Positions 35,151 to 45,607 of a stretch of 64,000 nt of DNA are shown here, piece by piece. The stretch is from Mesorhizobium sp. Pch-S (lineage in GTDB: Bacteria; Pseudomonadota; Alphaproteobacteria; Rhizobiales; Rhizobiaceae): positions 4,363,501 to 4,427,500 of the forward strand of contig NZ_CP029562.1 of NCBI RefSeq assembly GCF_004136315.1, written 5' to 3'. Positions within the stretch are counted from its first letter, which is position 1, and every line of letters starts with the position of its first letter. The notes under the pieces were generated by a model. The model was not told the origin of the DNA. It did not search any database and saw only the letters and a program-made list of their open reading frames with translations. Both the position numbers and the translations under genes were made by a program.

Positions 35151-37091
35151 ATGCGCTTTCCCCCAACCTTCCTCGACGAGATACGCGACCGCGTGCCGAT
35201 CTCCTCGCTGATCGGCTTGCGTGTGGCCTGGGACAGGAAGAAAACCAATGCGCCGCGCGGCGACTATTGGGGGTGCTGCCCGTTCCACGGCGAAAAGACG
35301 CCATCATTCCATTGCGAGGACAAGAAGGGGCGCTACCACTGTTTCGGCTGCGGGGTTTCGGGCGACCATTTCCGGTTTCTTACCGAGCTGGACGGCATGA
35401 GCTTCCCCGAAGCGGTCGAGCGCATTGCCGAGATGGCAGGCGTGCCGATGCCGGCGCGGGACGAACAGGCGGAGCAGCGCGAAAAACAGCGTGCCAGCCT
35501 CACCGACGTCATGGAGATGGCGACTGCGTTCTTCCAGGAGCGGCTGCAGGGTTCCGAGGGAGCCAGGGCGCGCGCCTATCTGCGCGAACGCGGTCTGACG
35601 CCGGCGACACAGCAGTCGTTCCGGCTGGGTTTCGCACCGGACAGCCGCAACGCGCTGAAGGAGTTCCTGGCCTCCAGAGGGGTCGAGAAGGCGCAGATCG
35701 AGGCCTGCGGGCTGGTGGTGTTTGGCGACGACATCCCGGTCTCCTACGATCGGTTCCGTGACCGCATCATGTTTCCAATCCCGGATTCGCGTGGCCGCAT
35801 CATCGCCTTCGGCGGGCGCGCCATGTCGGCGGACGTTTCGGCGAAATACCTCAATTCCCCCGAGACCGAGCTCTTCCACAAGGGCAACGTGCTCTACAAT
35901 TTTGCGCGTGCCCGCAAGGACGTGGCGCGTGGCGGCACGGTCATCGCGGTGGAAGGCTATATGGACGTGATCGCACTGGCGCAGGCCGGTTTCGAGAACG
36001 CGGTGGCGCCGCTTGGCACTGCGCTCACCGAAAACCAGATGGAATTGCTGTGGCGTATGTCGCCTGAGCCCATCCTGTGTTTCGACGGCGATGGCGCCGG
36101 CCTCAAGGCCGCCTGGCGAGCGGCTGACCTGATCCTGCCGTCGGTCCAGTCCGGGCGCACCGCGCGCTTTGCGCTGCTGCCCGAAGGCAAGGACCCCGAC
36201 GACCTGGTCAAAGCTGACGGGCCGGACGCCTTTCGTGCCGTGCTAGCCGAAGCACGGCCGCTGGCGGACCTGATCTGGACGCGTGAAACCGGGGGCAACG
36301 TCTTTGAGACGCCGGAGCGTCGTGCCGAACTCGAGAAGACGCTGCGCGAGATCACCAGCCGCATCCGCGACGAAAGCGTCCGCTATCATTACCAGCAGGA
36401 GATGCGCGAGCGCGTGCAAAGCTTCTTTGCGCCGCAACGCGGAGGGCGCCCGTCGCGGCCCGGTGAACGCGGTGAGCGAGGCCAAGCCGGCCGGCAGGGC
36501 GGGCAGTGGTCGCGCGGGGCTGCTGCTGCCGGGCGCAATGCGATCACTGAAAGTCTCGGTCGCTCGGCGCTGGTAAAACGCACCGGCGAAGTGATGTCGG
36601 TGCGCGAGGCAACCGTCATGGTGGCGCTCGTCAACCATCCGGCGTTGATCGACGAGAATTTCGAGCATGTGGAATTCCTCGACCTTGCCAACAGTGACCT
36701 GCGCAGGCTGCATGCCGCGCTGCTGGACGCGCTCGCACATGAGCAGGCCAGCGACCGCGGCACCATCATCGAGGCGATCGATCGCCTTGGCTGTCGCGAG
36801 GTGTGGGAACGTGCGGTGGCGCTGATCCGCCGCACCAGGCAGTGGCCGGCGTTGGAAAGCGCGGCGATCGACGATGCGCGCGACGCCTTCAACCAGGTGC
36901 TGCACTTGCACCGCAGCCAACGCACATTACATAGGGAGCTGAAGCAGGCCGAAACGGCGCTCGCCAGCGATCCCACCGATGAGAATTACCGGCATCTGGT
37001 CGAAATCCAGGCGCAGTTCCGCGACGTGCAGGCAACAGAGGCATTGATCGAAGGGTTTGGCGTATCCTCCGGCCGGGCGGGCAGGGCATAG
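35151..37091 (+). CDS. dnaG: DNA primase
   Basis: 646 residues from MRFPPTFLDEIRDRVPISSL; an ATG three codons earlier (35142) is possible. The zinc-ribbon domain reads CCPFHGEKTPSFHCEDKKGRYHCFGCG (Cys-His-Cys-Cys, about 41-67). The Toprim catalytic core follows: VIAVEGYMDVIALAQAGFENAVAPLGTALT, then the metal site LCFDGDGAGLKAAWRAADL. A low-complexity linker (GGRPSRPGERGERGQAGRQGG) leads to the DnaB-binding C-terminal domain. It makes RNA primers at the replication fork. Followed by rpoD, as in many alphaproteobacteria. Confidence 0.97.
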   Translation: MRFPPTFLDEIRDRVPISSLIGLRVAWDRKKTNAPRGDYWGCCPFHGEKTPSFHCEDKKGRYHCFGCGVSGDHFRFLTELDGMSFPEAVERIAEMAGVPMPARDEQAEQREKQRASLTDVMEMATAFFQERLQGSEGARARAYLRERGLTPATQQSFRLGFAPDSRNALKEFLASRGVEKAQIEACGLVVFGDDIPVSYDRFRDRIMFPIPDSRGRIIAFGGRAMSADVSAKYLNSPETELFHKGNVLYNFARARKDVARGGTVIAVEGYMDVIALAQAGFENAVAPLGTALTENQMELLWRMSPEPILCFDGDGAGLKAAWRAADLILPSVQSGRTARFALLPEGKDPDDLVKADGPDAFRAVLAEARPLADLIWTRETGGNVFETPERRAELEKTLREITSRIRDESVRYHYQQEMRERVQSFFAPQRGGRPSRPGERGERGQAGRQGGQWSRGAAAAGRNAITESLGRSALVKRTGEVMSVREATVMVALVNHPALIDENFEHVEFLDLANSDLRRLHAALLDALAHEQASDRGTIIEAIDRLGCREVWERAVALIRRTRQWPALESAAIDDARDAFNQVLHLHRSQRTLHRELKQAETALASDPTDENYRHLVEIQAQFRDVQATEALIEGFGVSSGRAGRA

Positions 37092-37113
37092 CCGACCAAT
37101 CAGGCGCCTAATT

Positions 37114-37136
37114 GATTCGCTTTTTTAAGGCGAATC
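37114..37136. other. Hairpin in the dnaG-rpoD spacer
   Basis: GATTCGC and GCGAATC (7-bp perfect arms) around TTTTTTAAG, 22 bases after the dnaG stop. The T-run is in the loop, so it is not a standard terminator. The remaining 250 bases up to rpoD hold no gene and must carry the rpoD promoter. Confidence 0.45.
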
Positions 37137-37388
37137 ATGCGAGAGGCGCTTGACCTTCTGGCAGAATGACGGAATCAGAACGATTCGAAACGTTAACCCA
37201 TGCCCGGCATCGGCGCTAAATGACGATGTATGCACTGGACGGGAAGGGAAACCCGCCACAGATATCAGGGTTAATCTGGACTTAAGTGAGAAGCAGGTAC
37301 TGGCATGACTGGCGCGTTTGTGAACGAGCGCAACTGATTTGTCAGCAGCGAAGCGGCCCTTTGGACGGCCGCCTGGAGAAGACTTAGA

Positions 37389-39416
<2,028 letters not shown>

Positions 39417-39423
39417 GACAACG

Positions 39424-39446
39424 AAGCCCGGGCAAGTCCCGGGCTT
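39424..39446 (+). terminator. rpoD terminator
   Basis: AAGCCCGGG and CCCGGGCTT arms (39424-39432, 39438-39446) with a 5-base loop, followed directly by TTTCTTT, 8 bases after the rpoD stop. Confidence 0.88.
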
Positions 39447-39454
39447 TTTCTTTG

Positions 39455-39508
39455 GAGCAATTCCAGCAAAGGTGTGAGGCGTTTCCGACAAAGGTGGAAA
39501 TGCTCTGG
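39455..39508 (+). repeat. Mosaic palindromic repeat, short copy
   Basis: GAGCAATTCCAGCAAAGGTG at the left and GTTTCCGACAAAGGTGGAAATGCTCT at the right: the two ends of the family joined with the middle missing (about 54 bases instead of 100). It lies between the rpoD terminator and the next small gene, whose ribosome site starts within 5 bases of it. Confidence 0.65.
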
Positions 39509-39517
39509 AGGTCATCG

Positions 39518-39769
39518 ATGCGCACGTTGCTGATGCTTGCCGCTTGCCTTGCGACGTTGCCGTTCACGGGAGGCGATGGCGCGCTGGCCGCGAAAAAGGT
39601 CGGCATGGCCAACCCAGCCTCGGTTCACTGCGTGAAGATCGGCGGCAAATCCAGGATCCGAACCGACGCCAGCGGCAACCAGACCGGTTATTGCCATCTG
39701 CCGAACGGCCGCATCTGCGAGGAATGGGCGCTTTTTCGTGACAAGAAATGCGTGAGGCCGAAAGGCTGA
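39518..39769 (+). CDS. Exported DUF333-type small protein
   Basis: 83 residues; GGAGGTC precedes the ATG. The signal peptide is about residues 1-25 (LLMLAACLATLPFTGGDGALA). The mature part, GMANPASVHCVKIGGKSR, then the YCHLPNGRICEEWALFR ending, matches DUF333, where the N-P-A-x-x-x-C and C-x-x-x-G-x-x-C-x-x-W cysteines form disulfides. Found in envelope proteins sometimes called hemolysin-related; function unknown. Confidence 0.85.
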   Translation: MRTLLMLAACLATLPFTGGDGALAAKKVGMANPASVHCVKIGGKSRIRTDASGNQTGYCHLPNGRICEEWALFRDKKCVRPKG

Positions 39770-39774
39770 AAAAC

Positions 39775-39799
39775 GGCCCTCGCGACGCGCGCGAGGGCC
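39775..39799 (-). terminator. Terminator of the autotransporter-like gene
   Basis: GGCCCTCGCG and CGCGAGGGCC arms (39775-39784, 39790-39799). Read on the minus strand the stem is followed by GTTTTT, and it begins 12 bases after the stop of the minus-strand gene. Confidence 0.75.
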
Positions 39800-39810
39800 A
39801 TCAATTCTGA

Positions 39811-41982
39811 TCAGAGACAATTCGTCTTGAAATTACCGGCGTTGAGTTCGCGCCCATTGAGAAGCAGCGACGTGCCGGGCGACTGTGTCAGCGAACCGTT
39901 TACATAGGAACCGAAGCTCGACACCAGGCAATTGCGCGGTGTGCCCTTGATCGTGACGTCGCCGCCGACATCGACGGCAGGCCCCATGAAATAGAGGCCG
40001 GCTTTCGCGGCGTTCTCGATGCGCATGTTGCTGAAGGTGATGTCCTTCACCGGCCCGCCGAGGAAATCCCAATCACTGCCATAGACGAAGGCGCCATAGG
40101 TGCCGGCATTGGTGATCACGACATCCTTGAAATGAATGTCGGAGACCGGGTTGAAGAAGATGCCGGCATTGCGGGTGCTGTCGACCGACAATCCGTTGAC
40201 ACGCACATTGGTGGTCCTGGCTTCCTCGGGTAGGGTCGACGCGGTAACCAGCATCAGGCCATTGATGCCGCCCTTCAGCGTCATGTCGGTGATGGCGACG
40301 TTCGACGTGCCCTGCAGCACGACCAGGTCCATGTCGAGGCCCTGCGCGGAGTTGTCGACCGTCACCTTGTTCATGGTCACGTCTTTTGCCGCGACCAGCA
40401 GCACGCCTTCGCGCCGTGACTTGCTGATCGTCACATTGTCGAGCGTGATGCCGTTGGCCGCCTGGGTGATGACCGGTGGCCAGTCGTTGTCGTCGATGCG
40501 GCTGCCGGCGAAGATGCCGTAAGTGACGCTGTCGATGGTTGTGTCGCGTACGGTCAACCCGCTGGTGCCGAGGGCGCTGATTGCAGCATGAGGCGCGCGG
40601 TTCGGGTTGCCGACCGCGAATTCGCAGTCCGAATTGTTATTGCAGATGTAGAGGTCGCGGATCGATGTCTTTTCGACGAGTGCGCCGGTGACATTGTCGA
40701 GGCGGATGCCATCGCCGGCGGTCTTGCTGATCTGGACATCGCGAACCGTGATCCCGGCTGCCCCGTTGCTGGCGATACCGCTCAGGCCGCCGCTGACGGC
40801 GAGATGGTCGATCGTGCTGCCCGAGGCCATGGCGACGACGTTGGCGAGTGGATTTGAGCCGCTCAGGCGCGTTGCGGCGCCATCGTTGCGGAAGGCGGCC
40901 TCGAAGCGGCTGGTGGTGCCGCGCACCGCGATGACGCCGCCGCCGCCAAGCATGTATTGCCCGACGCCAAGCTGCATGGTCTGGCCAAGCGTGATGTCGC
41001 CACTGGCCAGGACAAGTGCGTCCTTTCCGGCCGCGGTCAACGCGGCGTTGATGGCCCTGGCGTCGCCACTGGCGGCCGAGACGTTGACCACCTTGCCAAC
41101 CTTGCGGCCATCCGAGGCGAATTCCGCCGCCTCCACGGCACCTGTAGCGCCGGCATAGGTGCGGATGAAATCGGCGCGTTCGACATGCTGGTACATCGGG
41201 TCGAAGGCTTCCTGGCCGACACGGCTGGACCCGCCGAGCGGAACACGCAGGCGCGCGGTGACGGCGAACTCGCTGCGGTCCTGCTTGTCGTAGGAGACAG
41301 AAGCGCCGAGCGCCAATGTCGAGCCCGAAACATCGGGAAGACCGGCGAAGCTCAGTTCCGCCCGTGCCTTGATGCCGAGCGTGTCGTCAATCGCTCCCTT
41401 GCCGTCGTACCAATAGGTGCCACCGAAGATCTTCATCTGGGCAGCCATGTCTTCCGGGAACAGTGGCAGCCGAACACCTGCTTCCGCATCGAAACCGCCG
41501 CGGGCAATTTCACCGCCGGCGCGGAATTTCAGTTCGTCGCCGGTGATGAAGACGCGGCTGAGGCTGGCGATGGCCTTCTCGTCGGTCAGCGGCAGGTAGA
41601 CGTTTGCGCGTGCCTCGTAGAGCGGCCCGAGCGCTTCGGCACCGAAGGACAGTTGCTTGAAGTTGTGGCCGTACTCGCTGTTGAAGCTGTCGAAATAGCC
41701 GTAGGCACCATAGACCCAGTCATTCGCGGCGCGATGGCGATAGCCGAGGCCGAAGGAACCCTGGCGCGCCGAACCTTCGACGAAGCTGCCGCTGGCGTCG
41801 AAGAAGGCGGCATTGCCGTTGTCGAGTTGCCAGGGCAGGAACAGGCCGATGCCGCCAGTGCCGCTGCCATAGGCAAGATTGCCGTCGACTTCCAGAATCG
41901 GTTGCTGGACTTGCGAAAAGGCATGGTTGGAGAGGGCGGTGCCGCTGATCAGCGCCGCTGCGAACAGGCTTGGGAATTTCAT
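39811..41982 (-). CDS. Surface protein: inverse-autotransporter-like beta-barrel joined to a right-handed beta-helix
   Basis: 723 residues, signal peptide about 1-24 (FAAALISGTALSNHAFSQ). Residues about 30-255 show the alternating pattern of an outer-membrane barrel with intimin/invasin hallmarks: GSFGLGYRHRAANDWVYGAYGYFDS, EALGPLYEARANVYLPL, FDAEAGVRLPLFPEDMAAQMKIFGGTYWY. Residues about 290-700 are parallel beta-helix coils rich in D-x-T-I, ITVRDVQISKTAGDGIRLDN, IRIENAAKAGLYFMG. Inverse autotransporters thread a C-terminal passenger outward; here the usual Ig-like passenger is replaced by a pectate-lyase-like helix with no obvious catalytic site. Adhesin or polysaccharide-binding role is inference. 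Confidence 0.78.
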   Translation of the reverse strand: MKFPSLFAAALISGTALSNHAFSQVQQPILEVDGNLAYGSGTGGIGLFLPWQLDNGNAAFFDASGSFVEGSARQGSFGLGYRHRAANDWVYGAYGYFDSFNSEYGHNFKQLSFGAEALGPLYEARANVYLPLTDEKAIASLSRVFITGDELKFRAGGEIARGGFDAEAGVRLPLFPEDMAAQMKIFGGTYWYDGKGAIDDTLGIKARAELSFAGLPDVSGSTLALGASVSYDKQDRSEFAVTARLRVPLGGSSRVGQEAFDPMYQHVERADFIRTYAGATGAVEAAEFASDGRKVGKVVNVSAASGDARAINAALTAAGKDALVLASGDITLGQTMQLGVGQYMLGGGGVIAVRGTTSRFEAAFRNDGAATRLSGSNPLANVVAMASGSTIDHLAVSGGLSGIASNGAAGITVRDVQISKTAGDGIRLDNVTGALVEKTSIRDLYICNNNSDCEFAVGNPNRAPHAAISALGTSGLTVRDTTIDSVTYGIFAGSRIDDNDWPPVITQAANGITLDNVTISKSRREGVLLVAAKDVTMNKVTVDNSAQGLDMDLVVLQGTSNVAITDMTLKGGINGLMLVTASTLPEEARTTNVRVNGLSVDSTRNAGIFFNPVSDIHFKDVVITNAGTYGAFVYGSDWDFLGGPVKDITFSNMRIENAAKAGLYFMGPAVDVGGDVTIKGTPRNCLVSSFGSYVNGSLTQSPGTSLLLNGRELNAGNFKTNCL

Positions 41983-42149
41983 GACAGGCTTTTGGATTCC
42001 GATTGAACGGCGTTCGGATATTATACCTGATTAAAAGAGTCCAGTTATATCCGAAGATATACAGAGCCAATGGCAAGGCCTGTTTCGCGCAGGAATTCAA
42101 AGGGTTGTCTGGTAGGCCCTGTTAGCCCAGAGGCTGGACGCATGTTGGC

Positions 42150-42896
42150 TCAATCGGCGGGGCCGTCGTCCAGGGACAGATCATGCTCTGCCCATTGGTC
42201 TCGTGGAATCTCCGCACCAAGCAGGAATTCGAAGGCGACGACGGTCTTGAGGTCCGGTGCCACCTCGCAGTTGAACGCGAGCCCGTACCAATGCTTTCTG
42301 CTGCGCATCGCCGCACCTTTTGCCTCGAGCGCATGGTCCGTCACCTTCGCATCCTTCATCGCGTATGGAACGACCATGTCGGGCTGGAAGCCGGTTCCCT
42401 GCCGGCGCAGTTGCGCGAGGGCCTCTATGTTGCAGAGCTGGATGACCCGCTCCTGCGGCGCCAGTTGCGGCAGAGCCTTGCGCGCGCTGCGGCTGCGCGG
42501 ATCGGCAAGAACCTGCGCTGAATAGAGTTTCTCGGCCTTGACCATCGGTGGCTCGGCGGGTGTTGGGCGCGGGGCCTGGGTGACCGGCTGCGTTGCAGGA
42601 GCACTCGGCACAGCTTTGGGCGCTACGGCTGGTTTGCCTTGCTGCACCGGTTCCGGTGGCTTCGGCGCCGGCACAAAATCGACCTTGATGCTTTCGATTG
42701 GGGGTAGCCGCAGAGTTTGCGGGATGGGCAGCAACATCACAGCGGCCAGCAGCGACAGATGCAGCAGGCAGGACGCGCCGACGCTGAGGCGCAAATCGGC
42801 ATGCGCGCCCTGTGATGGTGAAAGTACGGAAGCGGACACAACGCCAGTGCTTCTGGCGGCAGCGGTTGGCTCGATCGTGACAATTGGAGGGCGCAA
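42150..42896 (-). CDS. DUF930-type protein with TonB-like N-terminus
   Basis: 248 residues. One membrane helix at about 42-62 (SCLLHLSLLAAVMLLPIPQTL) is followed by KVDFVPAPKPPEP and a Pro/Ala-rich stretch as in TonB. The C-terminal domain begins KLYSAQVLADPRSRSARKALPQL and holds ERVIQLCNIEALAQLRRQG and NCEVAPDLKTVVAFEFLLG: two cysteines and the DUF930 layout common in rhizobia. Its role is unknown. Faces the same way as the surface-protein gene, about 170 bases upstream. Confidence 0.72.
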   Translation of the reverse strand: MRPPIVTIEPTAAARSTGVVSASVLSPSQGAHADLRLSVGASCLLHLSLLAAVMLLPIPQTLRLPPIESIKVDFVPAPKPPEPVQQGKPAVAPKAVPSAPATQPVTQAPRPTPAEPPMVKAEKLYSAQVLADPRSRSARKALPQLAPQERVIQLCNIEALAQLRRQGTGFQPDMVVPYAMKDAKVTDHALEAKGAAMRSRKHWYGLAFNCEVAPDLKTVVAFEFLLGAEIPRDQWAEHDLSLDDGPAD

Positions 42897-43064
42897 GGCA
42901 GGGTTTCGTCAAAACGCGAGGACAACGACACCCAAGACCCAAAGGCAACAGTGCGGCAGTTTGGTGATGAATGGAAGTGACGCTTTTGCAATGCGCGGGG
43001 CCGTCGACCGGCAGCAGTCTCGATCGGAGAAACTGATTCAACGCGTTCGGGAGCAGATTCGGAA

Positions 43065-43090
43065 AGCCCGGCCAAGTCATTGGCCGGGCT
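43065..43090. terminator. Terminator-like hairpin after the metallo-hydrolase
   Basis: AGCCCGGCCAA and TTGGCCGGGCT, perfect 11-bp arms with a 4-base loop, 16 bases past the minus-strand stop. Only a short T-run (CTTTCC) follows on the minus strand. Confidence 0.65.
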
Positions 43091-43105
43091 GTCTTTTCGG
43101 GCCGG

Positions 43106-43936
43106 CTATTTCGCGCTGGCCGGGAAGGTCGGCAGCTTGGCGACATCGTCCGCATCGTGCTGGACGATCAGGGTTGCGCCAAGCGCCCTGGCCATCGACT
43201 GCAGTCGCGTCATCGAAGCGAGACTGTCGGCCCGGTTGGTGTTGAAGGGTGGGACACCGCCCGTCTCGAACTGTTTTTCAAAGTGGGCGACATCACCGCT
43301 GAGCAGGACTGGTCCCTTCTCGGCGAGCCGTACCAGCAGCGCGTGGCTGCCGGGTGTATGGCCGGGGGTAGACAGCATGACAACCGAGCCGTCGCCGAAG
43401 ACATCCTTGTCGCCTTCAACAGCGTCCAGCGGCGCACCAGAGCTGAGCCAGGGCGCCAGGAGGGAGGGTTCGGCGCCGAACGGCACCGGCTTCGACTTCA
43501 GCGCTTCCAGATCGGCCCTGCCGATCATCAAGCGTGCCTTCGGGAAACTGGCGGACTGACCGACATGGTCGAAATGATAGTGGCTGATTCCAATCAGGCT
43601 AATGGCTTCCGGTTTGATGGCGATCTCCCTGAGCTGATCCGGAACCGTGCGGTCGAGCGTCGGCGCCAGCACGTCGTTGGCCGCGAGTGGTTTGCCGAGC
43701 AGTGCAGCAGGCAGACCAGTGTCCCACAGCATGTAGTCGTTGCCGTGCCTGACAACGTAGCAACTGTCGGTAAGCGTCCTTTTTTCACCGGCATAGGCGA
43801 AGGTATCGGAAAAGACGCTGAGATCGCCGACCGCGATGCGACCGCAATCGAGGCGCCACAGTTCAACCTGCGGTGCGGCAGTTGCGGTGCCCGCGGTGGT
43901 GGCGATAGCCGCTGCGAAGATGAAATTTCTGAGCAT
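43106..43936 (-). CDS. Exported metallo-beta-lactamase-fold hydrolase (lactonase-like)
   Basis: 276 residues, signal peptide about 1-20. Zinc motif HYHFDHVGQ (about 119-127, HxHxDH) with later ligands in MLSTPGHTPGSHALLV and SGDVAHFE, and a final His near LIVQHDADD. Overall it resembles the AttM/AiiA lactonase branch (LWDTGLPAALLG, FPKARLMIGRADLEALKS), but it has a signal peptide, unlike typical cytoplasmic acyl-homoserine lactonases. A periplasmic lactonase or related esterase is likely; quorum quenching is not shown. Confidence 0.82.
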   Translation of the reverse strand: MLRNFIFAAAIATTAGTATAAPQVELWRLDCGRIAVGDLSVFSDTFAYAGEKRTLTDSCYVVRHGNDYMLWDTGLPAALLGKPLAANDVLAPTLDRTVPDQLREIAIKPEAISLIGISHYHFDHVGQSASFPKARLMIGRADLEALKSKPVPFGAEPSLLAPWLSSGAPLDAVEGDKDVFGDGSVVMLSTPGHTPGSHALLVRLAEKGPVLLSGDVAHFEKQFETGGVPPFNTNRADSLASMTRLQSMARALGATLIVQHDADDVAKLPTFPASAK

Positions 43937-44075
43937 CGTCGTTCGATCCTGTGTTGACGGTGGATCGAGGTCTACGATCTGGCGTCGCGCGAGTGGTGTC
44001 GGAAGTGCTCGAATTTTGTGCCGGAAACGCTCATTCGTGTTGCGCAGATACGCAGCGGCGGACTAGGCTGGGCGA

Positions 44076-44969
44076 ATGAGTGACACGAAATCGTCCCGTC
44101 TTGCCAAGCGCTTGTTGCAGGCATTGCGGCCGCTCGCACTCGACCCGGCACGACCACAAAAGCGGCCCGGCATGCACCCGCATGGACGGCAGCTGTTCAG
44201 CTATTGTTGTTTTACGGCTGAGCGGCTTGCCCGGATCAGCAACGAGAAGCCGCTTATCGGCGTCGTTCTCAGCGGTTCCAAGGAGATCTGGCTGGGCGAC
44301 GCCGGGCAGCGTTTCGAAGAAGGTGACGTGTTCGTCTTTCCGCATGGGCGAGCCTTCGACGTCGTCAATGTGCCGGCCGAGACGAGCGGCATCTACGAGT
44401 CCCTTATCGTTGAAGTGGATCATGTGCCGGAATCGGTGCGTCGCCTTGGCCGACCGTCCAGAGCCGCCGCTGCCGGGCTCGATCTGCGTGTGCCACTGTC
44501 GGAAGATCTGGTTACGGCGCTCTGCCACGCTGCGCCTGTGCTCGCCGCATCCGGTCACGCGGCGTTGCTGGCCGAGCACAGGCTGACTGAAGTGCTGCTT
44601 CTGCTGCACAACGTGCCGGCTGCAGCCTGGCTGTTTGAAGCCTCGCTGCCGGAACGTATTGCGTTGCTGGTCGCTTCGGCACCGGCGCAGCGCTGGACGG
44701 CCGAGATGCTTGGTCAGGCGCTTGGCATGGGCGCCTCGACATTGCGTCGTCAGCTTGCAGGCGAGGGCACTTCGCTGAGGGTGGTGCTTTCAGCCACGCG
44801 CATGCAGCTTGCTCACGATGTCCTTGCCAGGGGCGAGGGGAACGTCACGGCTGCTGTCAGCGCGGCCGGTTATGCCTCACGCTCGCATTTCGGCCGCCAG
44901 TTCCGTGGTCTTTATGGCGCATCGCCAAGTGTGGTACGTCAACAGGGTTCACCCGAACCGTCCAACTGA
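44076..44969 (+). CDS. AraC-family transcriptional regulator
   Basis: 297 residues. The N-terminal cupin-like sensor (about 35-120) contains GVVLSGSKEIWLGDAGQRFEEGDVFVFPHGRAFDVVNVP. The C-terminal AraC DNA-binding unit (about 195-290) has AEMLGQALGMGASTLRRQLAGEG and AAVSAAGYASRSHFGRQFRGLYGASPS, the second helix-turn-helix being canonical. Co-directional with a LysE exporter whose ATG is 10 bases beyond its stop, so it probably controls export of the compound it senses. Confidence 0.87.
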   Translation: MSDTKSSRLAKRLLQALRPLALDPARPQKRPGMHPHGRQLFSYCCFTAERLARISNEKPLIGVVLSGSKEIWLGDAGQRFEEGDVFVFPHGRAFDVVNVPAETSGIYESLIVEVDHVPESVRRLGRPSRAAAAGLDLRVPLSEDLVTALCHAAPVLAASGHAALLAEHRLTEVLLLLHNVPAAAWLFEASLPERIALLVASAPAQRWTAEMLGQALGMGASTLRRQLAGEGTSLRVVLSATRMQLAHDVLARGEGNVTAAVSAAGYASRSHFGRQFRGLYGASPSVVRQQGSPEPSN

Positions 44970-44979
44970 AGAGACGCCC

Positions 44980-45594
44980 ATGTCGCCCGAATTCCTGCTC
45001 ACCACTTTGATCATCGTCGCCTCACCGGGCACCGGCGTCGTCTATACGCTTGCCGCGGGGCTCTCGCGCGGCGGACGGGCGAGCGTGCTGGCGGCTTTCG
45101 CCTGCACGCTGGGCATCGTGCCGCATCTGGTTGCCGCGTTGACCGGGTTGGCGGCCCTGCTGCATGCCAGCGCCATCGCCTTCGAGGTCGTGAAATATGC
45201 CGGCGTTGCCTATCTGCTCTACATGGCCTGGCAGAGCCTGCGCGAACACGGTGCGCTGAAGGTGGAGGCGAAGCCCGATGCCCGCAGTGTCCGTCAGGTC
45301 CTGATCGATGGCGTGCTCATCAACCTGCTCAATCCGAAGCTTTCGATCTTCTTCGTGGCCTTCCTGCCGCAATTCATCGCGCCCAACGAACCGAATGTGC
45401 TGGCGCGCATGCTGGAACTGTCGGGCGTGTTCATGGCAGCGACCTTCATCATCTTTGCCATCTATGGCCTGTGCGCGGCTTCGGTGCGCGACCGCATCAT
45501 CGGCAGCGTGCGCGTGATGACGTGGTTGAGACGCAGCTTCGCCGCCGCCTTCGTGGCGCTCAGCGCAAAGCTGGCCCTGACCACGCAGCAATAG
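44980..45594 (+). CDS. LysE/RhtB-family exporter
   Basis: 204 residues, six helices. FLLTTLIIVASPGTGVVYTLAAGLSRGGRASVLAA (about 5-39) holds the family PGP-like motif and the G-x-x-x-G turn; GVLINLLNPKLSIFFVAFLPQF (about 110-131) is the second signature with NPK. Exports amino acids or homoserine-lactone-like compounds. Tightly linked to the AraC gene; the YjbQ coding region begins within 15 bases of its stop. Confidence 0.88.
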   Translation: MSPEFLLTTLIIVASPGTGVVYTLAAGLSRGGRASVLAAFACTLGIVPHLVAALTGLAALLHASAIAFEVVKYAGVAYLLYMAWQSLREHGALKVEAKPDARSVRQVLIDGVLINLLNPKLSIFFVAFLPQFIAPNEPNVLARMLELSGVFMAATFIIFAIYGLCAASVRDRIIGSVRVMTWLRRSFAAAFVALSAKLALTTQQ

Positions 45595-45607
45595 AGGCAT
45601 CGAGACA

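Noticed and set aside
43106..43936. Calling the metallo-hydrolase a quorum-quenching AHL lactonase
   Set aside because: The fold fits, but the signal peptide and lack of lactonase-specific neighbours leave the substrate open.
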